A stretch of DNA of 64,000 bases from Mesorhizobium sp. (lineage in GTDB: Bacteria; Pseudomonadota; Alphaproteobacteria; Rhizobiales; Rhizobiaceae). Made by a program: the position numbers and the translations under genes. Below are positions 17,118 through 25,750 of the stretch, piece after piece. The stretch is from contig SUGL01000001.1 in assembly GCA_004963905.1 (NCBI GenBank), positions 434,001 to 498,000 on the forward strand, written 5' to 3'. The notes beneath the pieces were generated by a model. The model saw only the letters and a list, made by a program, of their open reading frames with translations. It was not told the origin of the DNA and did not search any database. How positions within the stretch are numbered: the stretch's first letter is position 1; every line of letters starts with the position of its first letter.

Positions 17118-17220
17118 TAAAGCGCGTCGCGATCTTTCAGATTCGCTCCATGCGCTTTTAGGTTTTGATGTTTCGAATGTCTTTGTCCCGAAACCGGTTA
17201 CCACTTTCGGGAGACATGCT
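17118..17220. repeat. Dispersed palindromic intergenic repeat, family A, copy 2
   Basis: This element lies between two convergent genes. It contains an AAAGCGCGTCGCGATCTTTC start, a hairpin of AAGCGC with GCGCTT near 17119-17158, and a second hairpin at 17187-17211 (CCCGAAA ... TTTCGGG). It ends in GACATGC, the complement of the GCATGTC that opens copy 1 at 475-522. It probably serves as a two-way transcription barrier between the small flagellar gene and visR. Confidence 0.65.
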
Positions 17221-17229
17221 TTATGCGAG

Positions 17230-18000
17230 CTACTCGATCAGACCGAGACGCAGCGCCTTGGCGACTGCCTGGTTGCGGTTGACGGCGTTGAGCTTCTGCG
17301 TCGATTGGGTGAGATACTGGTTGGCCGTGTGCACCGACAGTTTCAGGAGTTTCGCGATCTCTTCGCTGGTGTTGCCGTTGGCGGTCAGCTTCAGGCATTC
17401 GAGCTCGCGCTTGGAGATCGCGCGGGTTCTGCCGGTTTCGCCTGGGCGGATGCGCGCGACCGCCGCGAACAGCGCAAAGCAGCGCGCGTGGATTTCGCAA
17501 AGCGTATCGTCCGACAGCGCGATATCCGGACCCAGGAAGACCACCAGCCCGCACTGACCGCGATCGGCATGCACCGGAAAGGCGATGCCGTTGGTGCCGG
17601 GCGCGAGCGGCTCGGCCGGCTCGGCCCATGCCAGGCTCTCGAGCGTCTGCCGCGAGCCGGCGATGTCGTCATCGGTCCACCAGCGCGGCGTCGTCGAGAT
17701 GCGGCTGTGGCGCACCATCTCCTCGCCGCTGGCGCCCGAGATGAATTTGGTCGCGACGGAGGTCGACGGATAGTCGGAATCGAAGCAGGCGACCAGGCGC
17801 GCGCGCTCCAGCGAGGGGCTGACCAAGAACAGCCCGAAGCCGGAAGCGTTGATGTCGACGGCGATCCAGCGGCAGCGCCGCACGGCGTCCGGAATGGTCG
17901 CCGCGTGATGCGTCTCCGATCCGAGCGAGAAGGCGCCGAACGGATTGCGCTGATCGTTGAAAAGGGCCGCAGCGGCCTCTCTGGCTTGTGCGTGCTTCAA
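17230..18000 (-). CDS. visR: VisR, LuxR-type flagellar master regulator
   Basis: VisR acts with VisN as the heterodimeric master activator of flagellar and chemotaxis genes in rhizobia. The C-terminal LuxR helix-turn-helix (about residues 190-250) reads ISKRELECLKLTANGNTSEE, then IAKLLKLSVHTANQYLTQST. The N-terminal part is a ligand-binding-like domain. I place the start at a TTG at 18000: it overlaps the visN stop (TTGA), AGGAG lies 9 bases upstream, and no ATG or GTG fits. This gives 256 residues. Longer frames upstream are the wrong frame inside visN. It is coupled to visN. Confidence 0.92.
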   Translation of the reverse strand: MKHAQAREAAAALFNDQRNPFGAFSLGSETHHAATIPDAVRRCRWIAVDINASGFGLFLVSPSLERARLVACFDSDYPSTSVATKFISGASGEEMVRHSRISTTPRWWTDDDIAGSRQTLESLAWAEPAEPLAPGTNGIAFPVHADRGQCGLVVFLGPDIALSDDTLCEIHARCFALFAAVARIRPGETGRTRAISKRELECLKLTANGNTSEEIAKLLKLSVHTANQYLTQSTQKLNAVNRNQAVAKALRLGLIE

Positions 18001-18707
18001 ATGATGCCGCTCCTGATCGCGGTCGCAATCGCCATCGCGCGGTTGCTGGCCGCGAACTTCTGGATGGCATGCGTGATGTAGCTGTTGACGGTGTTCGACG
18101 AGACGCCAAGGATGAGCGCCACCTCGTCGGTGGTCTTGCCTTCCGACACCCAGAACAGGCATTCGCGCTCACGATCCGACAGCGGATCCTGCATCGATGC
18201 CGCAGCGATCAATTGCGGGATTCCGGACAGCGCGTAGCAGCATTTGAGCTGCGCCTTCATCAGGGCGGTCAAGTCGATCTTGCCGGGCTCGGCGGCGGAA
18301 AACAGCACGAACAGGCGCTGGCGGCCGACATTCAACCTCAGCGAATAGATTTCGGCATGACCGAGCACATCGAGCAGCTTGGCTTCCTCGCCGGTCAGCA
18401 GCGCGCCGGCATCGGGTGCCTGGGCGGCGACCAATGGCCTGGGGCGCACGCCCGGTGGCGCCGTCAGCGGTCCCAGCGCGAGATTGGCGATCAGCCTCTT
18501 GCCGATCAGCTCGATGGCGTCGAAGATCCAGTTCGACGACACGATGCGCGCGTCGTTGCGGTCCTGGTCGTGTACGATGGCGACCAGCATGTAGCTGTCG
18601 GCGCCGATGTCGGCGGCAAGCTGCATGAAGAAGCTGGTGAGATCGCCGCGGGACGCCAGGCGCGAGCCTGATGCGTCGGATTGAAGAAGCGCGGCGGGAT
18701 TGCTCAT
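17997..18707 (-). CDS. visN: VisN, LuxR-type flagellar master regulator
   Basis: VisN is the partner of VisR. The C-terminal LuxR domain (about residues 175-236) contains LSDRERECLFWVSEGKTTDE and VALILGVSSNTVNSYITHAI. The N-terminal autoinducer-binding-like domain has no clear ligand signature. I use the ATG at 18707 (236 residues; MSNPAALLQ), which aligns with the domain; upstream in-frame codons would add a basic, non-homologous stretch. The Shine-Dalgarno is weak. In S. meliloti, as I recall, fliF flanks this gene; here the next gene is an unrelated deacetylase. Confidence 0.92.
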   Translation of the reverse strand: MSNPAALLQSDASGSRLASRGDLTSFFMQLAADIGADSYMLVAIVHDQDRNDARIVSSNWIFDAIELIGKRLIANLALGPLTAPPGVRPRPLVAAQAPDAGALLTGEEAKLLDVLGHAEIYSLRLNVGRQRLFVLFSAAEPGKIDLTALMKAQLKCCYALSGIPQLIAAASMQDPLSDRERECLFWVSEGKTTDEVALILGVSSNTVNSYITHAIQKFAASNRAMAIATAIRSGII

Positions 18708-19074
18708 CTTGATATTCTGGCCGGAATCGATCCCTGTGCCCGGTGCTGGCAAAAGCCAACGGCCGGACCCGAAACGCGTCACGTTCACGAAGACACACTC
18801 GATGGCGCGCACAGCACCCAATCGAGCCGAATCCTTTCAGGGAACGCGCAGCCATCCGCGTCAGGTACCGGCCGGATGCCGGAACTCGAGACTTTGGGTG
18901 ATCGCCGCGCCCCCCGTGGACCGGCTGATTCGGGTCTAATCTACCCGCAGATGAATCCGACATCAAACGCGATTTGACAAAATCGAATCTGGTGGACTCG
19001 TGTTGCGACTCAGTGGCCGCTCTTCGCGTTACTTTGTGAAGCGAATTGAGCCGATGATTTCCCGGTAAGGTCGC
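18708..19074. promoter_or_regulatory. visN upstream region
   Basis: This stretch of about 370 bases has no supported gene. It presumably carries the visNR promoter. The only ordered element seen is a 6-base inverted repeat at 18970-18985 (CGATTT, GACA, AAATCG). Short open frames here lack ribosome binding sites. Confidence 0.5.
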
Positions 19075-19110
19075 AAAAAATACGCCTCCGGTTGCCTCCC
19101 GGAGGCGTAT
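19075..19110 (-). terminator. Factor-independent terminator of the deacetylase gene
   Basis: ATACGCCTCCGG, a 7-base loop, CCGGAGGCGTAT: a perfect 12-base stem 21 bases past the deacetylase stop codon. On the minus strand it is followed by a run of six T. This is the clearest terminator in the window. Confidence 0.92.
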
Positions 19111-19131
19111 GTTCGTTCGACTGGATGCGGC

Positions 19132-20163
19132 TCAGCGATCCTCGAAGCCGGTCAGCACGCCGACGGCATTGATGCCGATCTCTTCCACCGCGTAGCCGCC
19201 TTCCATGACGAACAGCGTCGGCAGGCGGAGCTTGGCGATGCGGCGGCCGATCTTGGGGTAATCGACGCTCTTCAGCTTGAACTGGCTGATCGGGTCCTTC
19301 TCGAAGGTGTCGACGCCGAGCGACACCACGACGACGTCCGGGGCATAGGCGGCAAGCCTGGCGCAGGCGTCTTCCAGCGACGCGCTCCAGCCGTCCCAGT
19401 CGGTGCCAAAGGGCATCGGATAGTTGACGTTGAAGCCTTCGCCCTCGCTCTCGCCGCGCTCGTCGGCATGGCCGAGGAAGAAGGGGTATTCGACCATCGG
19501 GTCGCCATGCAGGTTGAGCACCTGGACGTCGCCGCGCCGATAGAAGATCTCCTGCGTGCCGTTGCCGTGATGGTAGTCGACATCGAGGATGGAGACACGG
19601 CTTGCGCCCTGATCGCGGAACCATTGCGCGACGACGGCGGCGTTGTTGATGAAGCAGTAGCCGCCCATGAAGGCGGCGCCGGCGTGGTGGCCGGGTGGCC
19701 GACAGAGCGCGAAGGCGGTCCGCTCGCCGCCCTTCACCAGTGCGGCCGCCGTCAGCGCGACGTCGTAGGACGACTTGATCGCCGCCCAGGTGCCTTCGAC
19801 GAAGGTGGCGCCGGCGTCGAAGGAATAATAGCCGAGCAGGGCGTCGATGCGCTTCGGCGGCACGTCGCCGCGTAGCCCGCGCGTCGGCCAGGTGAAGCCC
19901 ATGGCCGAGCCCGTGAAACCGGCGGCGATCCATTCCGGCCACACGGTAGGCAGGAAATCGATGTAGTGGGCGTCATGCACGCGCTTGGCTGCGGCGAGGT
20001 CGTGCTCGACCGGCCCGATGATCGGCCCAAGCTTCTCGCTTTCCACCCGCGCCTTGATGAATTCGGCCCGCGACGGCTTCTCGAAACCCGGCACGATGGC
20101 CGAGGTGACCAGTTCCATCTGTCCCGAATGACCGGCGTGGAGAGGCGAAAAGACAGTCTTCAT
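19132..20163 (-). CDS. Acetylpolyamine amidohydrolase / histone deacetylase family enzyme
   Basis: This is a zinc deacetylase of the arginase/deacetylase fold, closest in size (343 residues) to acetylpolyamine amidohydrolases that remove acetyl groups from acetylputrescine, acetylspermidine and similar compounds. The charge-relay pair His159-His160 sits in RPPGHHAG. Zinc ligands Asp196 and His198 lie in DVDYHHGNGT, and Asp285 in SLGVDTFEKDP. The spacing matches the family (about 159/160, 195/197, 284). It is cytoplasmic, with no signal peptide. The ATG at 20163 has AGGGGAA upstream; a longer frame reads into a tandem repeat. The gene follows a TetR regulator on the same strand and lies near a PotABCD-type importer. 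Confidence 0.9.
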   Translation of the reverse strand: MKTVFSPLHAGHSGQMELVTSAIVPGFEKPSRAEFIKARVESEKLGPIIGPVEHDLAAAKRVHDAHYIDFLPTVWPEWIAAGFTGSAMGFTWPTRGLRGDVPPKRIDALLGYYSFDAGATFVEGTWAAIKSSYDVALTAAALVKGGERTAFALCRPPGHHAGAAFMGGYCFINNAAVVAQWFRDQGASRVSILDVDYHHGNGTQEIFYRRGDVQVLNLHGDPMVEYPFFLGHADERGESEGEGFNVNYPMPFGTDWDGWSASLEDACARLAAYAPDVVVVSLGVDTFEKDPISQFKLKSVDYPKIGRRIAKLRLPTLFVMEGGYAVEEIGINAVGVLTGFEDR

Positions 20164-20173
20164 GGAATTCCCC

Positions 20174-20209
20174 TGGAAGTGCGAAATCAGTTGGAAATGC
20201 GAAATCAGT
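20174..20209. repeat. Tandem 18-base duplication
   Basis: Two copies of TGGAARTGCGAAATCAGT stand head to tail with one mismatch. They span the tetR stop codon and the leader of the deacetylase gene. They appear to be a recent local duplication. Confidence 0.85.
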
Positions 20210-20921
20210 CGAGGTTGAGATAGGGGTTCACGAGAGCCAGCCACATGGCTTCCACATCGTCCTCGATGAGGTCGAATGTCTTGCGGTCTCTCTTCAGTCC
20301 GACAAGCCTGCAGGCGTGTCCGACCTCCATCATCACCAGACCCAACCGCTTGGCGGTCTTTTCTTCAAGGGCCGGGTTCACATGCTGCAACCAGGCTGCG
20401 TAGAGCGCGATGATCTCTTTGTCATATTCGTCCTGGATCGGCCTGAGGTCGGCGTTGCCGGATATGGCCTCGATCACCGGCATCAGCGTGACGTTGTCCA
20501 GATACAGCCTCGAGGTGTCGATGAAGAGCTTGCGCACTTCGCGCCGAAACTCGTCACGGTTGGTTGGCCGGGGGACATTGATGCGCTTCCGGATGACCTC
20601 GGGAAAAGATGACAGCCAGCGCCGGGCCAGATCCAGAAGAATGGCTTCCTTGTTGGGAAAGTACTGATAGACCGAACCGACCGACAGCCCCGCGCGCTGC
20701 GCGATGGCGAGCGTCGTCGGTGTCCTGGTTCCCTGTTCCCGCGTCAGGATCAGCGCCGCGTCGAGAATCCTGTCGACCACCTTGCTCGACCGTTTTTGCC
20801 GCGGCTGCTTGCGCGGTTCGAGCGTTATCCTGGTCTTGCGGTCGAGACTGCGCTTCACTGCTCGTTGCCCCCGTTCCCCGCTCGGCCCCAGCATCGGCGC
20901 GCGGTGCAGTCCACTATACAT
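20205..20921 (-). CDS. TetR family transcriptional regulator
   Basis: The N-terminal TetR DNA-binding domain (KVVDRILDAALILTREQGTR, then TTLAIAQRAGLSVGSVYQYF, then PNKEAILLDLA) is followed by an all-helical ligand domain of about 140 residues. The start is uncertain: ATGs at 20921 and 20894 are both possible, and a TGTATAGT -10-like word at about 20912-20919 favours the shorter one. The gene is divergent from the amidohydrolase-ABC operon and upstream of the deacetylase on its own strand. A repressor of both arms, released by the imported compound, is the simplest reading. Confidence 0.88.
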   Translation of the reverse strand: MYSGLHRAPMLGPSGERGQRAVKRSLDRKTRITLEPRKQPRQKRSSKVVDRILDAALILTREQGTRTPTTLAIAQRAGLSVGSVYQYFPNKEAILLDLARRWLSSFPEVIRKRINVPRPTNRDEFRREVRKLFIDTSRLYLDNVTLMPVIEAISGNADLRPIQDEYDKEIIALYAAWLQHVNPALEEKTAKRLGLVMMEVGHACRLVGLKRDRKTFDLIEDDVEAMWLALVNPYLNLD

Positions 20922-21105
20922 TGCAAATTCCGGCTGTTGACAAACGCGAATAAACAGTCGCATTCTTTATCCACGCTGTCTTCAACGATAACAAGGGGAA
21001 TTTCGAGGACAGCGCATCGGCATCGACTTTTGCCCTACGGCGCCGCCCCTGGTGGAGCGGCAGTTCGCTGGCGCTGTCGGTCCCCCAGCAAAATGTGGAG
21101 TCGCG
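20922..21105. promoter_or_regulatory. Divergent control region of the deacetylase/uptake locus
   Basis: These 184 bases separate tetR from the amidohydrolase operon and are lower in GC than the flanking genes. A GCGA ... TCGC inverted word at about 20945-20960 (GCGAATAAACAGTCGC) is a candidate operator. On the plus strand, GGAG ends 7 bases before the amidohydrolase ATG at 21106. Confidence 0.5.
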
Positions 21106-22779
21106 ATGTCGGTTGCAGGTGGTGTTGCGGATCTGATGGTCGTCAACGGTCATGTGCTGACCATGGACGATGACAATCCCGCCGCCGAGGCCGTCGCCGT
21201 CAAGGACGGCACCATCATCGCCATTGGCAGCCGTGCCGCCATCGAAGAGCTCAAGGGCCCCGCCACCAAGGTCGTCGACGCCCAGGGCGGCTCCGTCCTG
21301 CCGGGCTTCATCGAAGCGCATATGCATCTGTTTTCCGGTGCGGCCGAGCTTGCTCATTTGCAGCTCGCCGGCATCCACGGCTTCGAAGTGCTGCAAAGTG
21401 CGATCCGCGGCCACGCGCAGACGCGTCCCGATGCCAAGATGCTGGTCGGGCAGGGTGTCGACTACACCGTGCTCGGCAGAGAGCGGGTGACGCGTCACCA
21501 TCTCGATGCGATTGTGCCGGACCGGCCTTTTGCCATGGCCGCTCCCGACCACCACACGATGTGGGCCAACACCATGGCCTTGGAGATGGCGGGGATTTTG
21601 CAGGGGCGGCAACTCGGCCCGGGCAACGAAATCGTCATGGGGGATGACGGCCTAGCCACCGGCGAATTGCGCGAGGGCGAAGCGTTCGGACCGGTGCTCG
21701 ACCTTGCCGGCGAAAGCCGTGTGCGGCTGGGGCTGGCGACCGGCGGTGAGCCGGACCCGACGCCGTCAGCGGAAGAACGTGCCGCCGATCGCGATATCAT
21801 GCGGCGCGGACTTGCCTGGTGCGCGCGCCACGGCATCACCTCCATCCAGAATATGGATGGCAACCTCTACCAGCTCGAACTGCTGGCCGAGATCAAGGCC
21901 GAGGAGGGTCTGGCTTGCCGCGTGCAGGTCCCGTTCCACTACAAGAATTTCATGACGCTCGACATGCTCGACAAGGCATCAGTCATGGCCGAGCGCTACG
22001 ATGGCGAATGGCTGTCGTCGGGCATCGTCAAGGTGTTCTATGACGGCGTGCTCGATTCCTGGACGGCTGTCATGATCGAGCCCTATGCCGACCGTCCGGA
22101 CTGGGTAGGAGAGCCGCTTTTCACGCCGCAGCAGTTCATCGACCTTGCGGTCGCCATCGACAAGCGCGGCCTGCAAATCGCGGTGCATTCGATCGGCGAC
22201 GGCGCCGTGCGCGCGGTGCTCGATGGTTATGAGGCGGCCGAGAAGGCCAACGGCAGGCGCGACAGCCGGCATCGGGTCGAGCACATCGAGGTGATCACCG
22301 CTGCCGACGTGCCGCGCTTCCAGAAGCTCGGCGTCATCGCCTCGATGCAGCCACCGCATCCGCCGGGCGCCATGGGCTTTCCTTTGGAGCCGACGGTGTC
22401 GCGCATTGGCGCCTCGCGCTGGCCGCTAAGCTATGCCTGGCGGACGCTGAAGAACGCCGGCGCGCGCATCGTCTTCGCCTCGGACTGGCCGGTATCGCCG
22501 ATCGATCCGATCCTGGGCATTCAGGCGGCAGTGCTGCGCAAACCCTGGGCGGAGACCGATCCTGACCAGAGCTTCTCGCTGTATGAGTCGATTGCCGCCT
22601 ACACCGTCGAGGGCGCCTATGCCGAGTTCATGGAACATCGCAAGGGTAGGCTGAAGACCGGATATCTCGCCGATATCGTGGTTTTGTCGGCTGACATCGA
22701 GGCGATGGCGCCGGAAGCGCTGCATACGGTCCGGCCAGTGACCACGATCTGCGGCGGAAAGGTCACTTACCAAGCCTAA
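21106..22779 (+). CDS. Amidohydrolase family protein (YtcJ type)
   Basis: This is a metal-dependent hydrolase of the amidohydrolase-3 group, 557 residues. Metal ligands His72 and His74 sit in [10 protein letters not shown] later [17 protein letters not shown] segment and HRVEHIEVI supply further histidines, and [18 protein letters not shown] carries the terminal Asp. There is no signal peptide, so it acts in the cytoplasm on a C-N bond, probably an amide or a cyclic amide. The ATG at 21106 has GGAG 7 bases upstream; upstream in-frame codons are non-homologous. It is the first gene of a run that continues into an ABC importer, so its substrate is probably what that system brings in. The exact substrate is unknown. 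Confidence 0.9.
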   Translation: MSVAGGVADLMVVNGHVLTMDDDNPAAEAVAVKDGTIIAIGSRAAIEELKGPATKVVDAQGGSVLPGFIEAHMHLFSGAAELAHLQLAGIHGFEVLQSAIRGHAQTRPDAKMLVGQGVDYTVLGRERVTRHHLDAIVPDRPFAMAAPDHHTMWANTMALEMAGILQGRQLGPGNEIVMGDDGLATGELREGEAFGPVLDLAGESRVRLGLATGGEPDPTPSAEERAADRDIMRRGLAWCARHGITSIQNMDGNLYQLELLAEIKAEEGLACRVQVPFHYKNFMTLDMLDKASVMAERYDGEWLSSGIVKVFYDGVLDSWTAVMIEPYADRPDWVGEPLFTPQQFIDLAVAIDKRGLQIAVHSIGDGAVRAVLDGYEAAEKANGRRDSRHRVEHIEVITAADVPRFQKLGVIASMQPPHPPGAMGFPLEPTVSRIGASRWPLSYAWRTLKNAGARIVFASDWPVSPIDPILGIQAAVLRKPWAETDPDQSFSLYESIAAYTVEGAYAEFMEHRKGRLKTGYLADIVVLSADIEAMAPEALHTVRPVTTICGGKVTYQA

Positions 22780-22924
22780 GCATGGCCAAACCCGAGGTTG
22801 TGGCATGGGAATTGCGTCAAAAAGTCGAGTAGCAGCTCCGCAGTTGCCAAGCCGGCTGGCTTATGGTGACAATCAAACAGGAACAAACCTGCCGCCAAGA
22901 GCAGGCTCTCTCAATGGGGTAATC

Positions 22925-24019
22925 GTGCCGGAACAACCGGATAAGAACGCGATCGAAGTTCGCGGTGTACGCAAGGTATTTGGAACCGGTGAAAACCAGG
23001 TAGCGGCTCTCGACACGGTTTCGGTGTCGATCCGCGAGAACGAATTCTTCACGCTGCTCGGCCCGTCCGGATGTGGAAAGACGACGCTGCTGAGATTGAT
23101 TGCCGGCTTCGATTTTCCAAGCGCCGGCGAAATCCTGCTGCACGGCCAGGACATCGCACCGCTGCCGCCCTTCAAGCGCCCGGTCAACACGGTCTTCCAG
23201 AGCTATGCGCTGTTCCCGCATATGACGGTGGCGCAGAATATTGGCTTCGGGCTGGAGATGCTCGGCAAGCCGAAGGCCGAGATCGAGGCGCGCGTTGCCC
23301 AGATGCTGAAGCTGGTCAAGATGGAGGCGCTCAAGGCGCGCCGCACCAGCCAGATTTCCGGCGGCCAGCAGCAGCGCGTGGCGCTCGCCCGGGCGCTGGC
23401 GCCGCAGCCGACGGTGCTCTTGCTCGACGAGCCGCTCTCGGCGCTCGACTACAAACTGCGCAAGGAAATGCAGATCGAATTGAAGCGCCTGCAGCACGAG
23501 ACCGGCATCACCTTCATCTTCGTCACCCACGACCAGGAAGAAGCGCTGACCATGTCAGATCGCATCGCGGTGATGTCGGCCGGCAAGATCCTGCAGGTCG
23601 GCACACCTTGGGATATCTACGACAAGCCGGCGGAGCGCTTCGTCGCCGATTTCATCGGCGAAACCAATTTCCTCACCGCCGCCATAGACAGCATGGGCAA
23701 TGGCAAGGCTCGCGCGACGCTGAAATCCGGCGCGACGATCGACGCGACCGTGGCTGAGGGTTTCGCGCCGAAGGGCAATGCCACGGTCGTGGTCCGGCCG
23801 GAGCACGCGAAACTGACCAGCGGCAAGGGCGACCTGTCAGGGACGGTCGAGAATATCGTCTATTTCGGCACCGACACGCATATCCATGTCCAACTGGACA
23901 GTGGCGAAGCGTTTACCGTGCGCCAGCAGAACACGCGCAGCGCGAGCTGTGGATTCGAACGCGGCGACAAGGTCGGCATCGTGATCGGCAACGATGCCGC
24001 GCAAGTGCTGAGGGACTGA
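22925..24019 (+). CDS. Spermidine/putrescine-type ABC transporter ATPase (PotA-like)
   Basis: This is the ATPase subunit of a type I importer. The Walker A motif is GPSGCGKTT and the Q-loop region is [15 protein letters not shown]. The signature is [15 protein letters not shown], the Walker B is [16 protein letters not shown], and the switch His lies in [14 protein letters not shown]-terminal TOBE domain (about 270-364) is present, as in PotA. I place the start at a GTG at 22925 (364 residues) because GGGG lies 5 bases upstream and homology begins there. The ATG at 22805 would add 40 residues from AT-richer DNA that looks non-coding. It overlaps the next gene by one base (TGATG). Confidence 0.93.
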   Translation: MPEQPDKNAIEVRGVRKVFGTGENQVAALDTVSVSIRENEFFTLLGPSGCGKTTLLRLIAGFDFPSAGEILLHGQDIAPLPPFKRPVNTVFQSYALFPHMTVAQNIGFGLEMLGKPKAEIEARVAQMLKLVKMEALKARRTSQISGGQQQRVALARALAPQPTVLLLDEPLSALDYKLRKEMQIELKRLQHETGITFIFVTHDQEEALTMSDRIAVMSAGKILQVGTPWDIYDKPAERFVADFIGETNFLTAAIDSMGNGKARATLKSGATIDATVAEGFAPKGNATVVVRPEHAKLTSGKGDLSGTVENIVYFGTDTHIHVQLDSGEAFTVRQQNTRSASCGFERGDKVGIVIGNDAAQVLRD

Positions 24020-24924
24020 TGGCAACCGCGGAACAAGTCGCCAAAGAGGCGGAACGGCGTGACATCCGCACACGCTGGCTGCTTTCGGCGCCAGCGCTGA
24101 TCATCATCTTCCTCGCGGCCACAGGGCCATTGCTGATCGTGCTGGTCTATTCGGTGCTGACGCCCGGCCCCTATGGGGACGTGAAATGGCAATTCTCGCC
24201 GGAAGCCTGGGTGTCGGTGTTCATGGAGCGCGACATCTTCGACGACACACTTTCGCTCGCCGCCGCCCATGTCACCATCTTCTGGCGCTCCATCAAGCTG
24301 GCGGTGGTGACGACGATCGCTACTTTGGCGCTCGGATTCCCCACTGCTTATTTCATGGCCACGCGCAGCGAGAAAACGCGCGACATCTGGCTGTTCCTCA
24401 TCACCATTCCGTTCTGGACCAACCTGCTCATTCGCACGTTCGCGGTGCTGCAGATCATCCGCAACGAGGGCATCATCAACACTATCCTCATCAAGCTGGG
24501 AGTCGTCTCGGCCCCGATCCAGATCCTGTTCACCGATACCGCGATCCTTATCGGCATGGCCTATGTCTACCTGCCGCTGATGGTGCTGCCGATCTATGCC
24601 AGCATGGAGAAGCTCGACTTCCGGCTGGTCGAGGCGGGCTACGACCTTTATGCCAATCGTTTCCAGGTGCTGAGGCGCATCATCTTCCCGCTGGTCAGGC
24701 CTGGTGTCATTGCCGGCTCGATCCTGGTCTTCATTCCGGCGATCGGCGCCTATGTGACGCCCAGCGTGCTCGGCGGCGGCAAGAACATGATGCTCTCGAA
24801 CCTGATCGAGCTGCAGTTCGGGCAGGGCCGCAACTGGCCGCTCGGTTCGGCGCTATCGATCACCGTCATGATCATCGTCATGGTGGCGCTGCTTGCCTAT
24901 GTGCGAAACGCCGGGCGGACGTAG
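24019..24924 (+). CDS. ABC transporter permease (PotB-like)
   Basis: The first membrane subunit of the polyamine-type importer, 301 residues. It has six predicted membrane segments and the inner-membrane permease EAA loop near residues 205-225 (EAGYDLYANRFQVLRRIIFP). An unusually long first periplasmic loop (about 55-90) is typical of the PotB/PotH group. The start overlaps the ATPase stop (TGATG). Confidence 0.93.
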   Translation: MATAEQVAKEAERRDIRTRWLLSAPALIIIFLAATGPLLIVLVYSVLTPGPYGDVKWQFSPEAWVSVFMERDIFDDTLSLAAAHVTIFWRSIKLAVVTTIATLALGFPTAYFMATRSEKTRDIWLFLITIPFWTNLLIRTFAVLQIIRNEGIINTILIKLGVVSAPIQILFTDTAILIGMAYVYLPLMVLPIYASMEKLDFRLVEAGYDLYANRFQVLRRIIFPLVRPGVIAGSILVFIPAIGAYVTPSVLGGGKNMMLSNLIELQFGQGRNWPLGSALSITVMIIVMVALLAYVRNAGRT

Positions 24925-24931
24925 GTGCGCC

Positions 24932-25729
24932 ATGGCTAATTTCTCCATCAAGCACCAGCCCGGCTTCACGGCCGTCGCCACGACCTGTTTCGTCGTTCTC
25001 TACATGCCGATCGTCGTGCTGGTCGTCTACGCGTTCAACGCTGCGACATCGACCTCCGAGTGGGGCGGCTTCTCGCTGAAATGGTTCCAGTCGGCGTGGC
25101 AGAATACGCAGGTCATCGATGCGACCCTGCTATCCTTCCAGATCGGCTCTGTAGCCGCCGTGCTTGCAACCATCGCTGCCACGATGGCCGCGCTGGCGAC
25201 CACACGGACGGCGCCGTATCGTGGACTGATCTTCAAATATGCGGCGATCAACCAGCCGCTAATGGTGCCAGAGATCGTTACCGGTGTGGCGCTGCTGATC
25301 TTCTTCTCGCGTATCAAGATATCCACCGGCTACTCCGGCCTCGGTTATCTCATCGCTGCGCATACGGCGTTCTGCATTCCCTTCGCCTATCTGCCCATCC
25401 GGGCGCGACTCGAAAATATGGACCTGACGCTGGAGCGCGCCGCGGCCGATCTTTATGCGACGCCCTGGCAGGTCTTTCGGCGCATAACGCTGCCGCTGCT
25501 GTGGCCCGGAATCCTGGCAGGGCTGATGCTGGCCTTCGTCATCTCGCTCGACGACGTCGTCATCACCGAGTTCGTCAAGTCCGGCGGCCAGGACACCCTG
25601 CCCACTTACATGCTGGGCCAGATACGCCGAGGCATAACGCCCGAGATCAACGCGATATCGACCGCTTTCCTGCTGCTTTCGGTCGCGATCGTCACGTTGT
25701 TTTTCTTCGTCAGCAGGAAACAAGACTGA
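24932..25729 (+). CDS. ABC transporter permease (PotC-like)
   Basis: The second membrane subunit, 265 residues, with six membrane segments and an EAA loop (ERAAADLYATPWQVFRRITL) followed by LAFVISLDDVVITEFVKSGG, a hallmark of PotC/PotI permeases. The ATG at 24932 is 7 bases after the previous stop and gives the expected MANFSIKHQPGF start; an upstream frame extension overlaps the first permease. Confidence 0.93.
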   Translation: MANFSIKHQPGFTAVATTCFVVLYMPIVVLVVYAFNAATSTSEWGGFSLKWFQSAWQNTQVIDATLLSFQIGSVAAVLATIAATMAALATTRTAPYRGLIFKYAAINQPLMVPEIVTGVALLIFFSRIKISTGYSGLGYLIAAHTAFCIPFAYLPIRARLENMDLTLERAAADLYATPWQVFRRITLPLLWPGILAGLMLAFVISLDDVVITEFVKSGGQDTLPTYMLGQIRRGITPEINAISTAFLLLSVAIVTLFFFVSRKQD

Positions 25730-25750
25730 ACCGATAATGGGAGACAAAGC

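Noticed and set aside
22805..22924. Forty-residue N-terminal extension of the PotA-like ATPase from the ATG at 22805
   Set aside because: A GAGG precedes that ATG, but the added residues have no counterpart in the family and the DNA is less GC-rich than the gene. The GTG at 22925 with GGGG fits the homology start.
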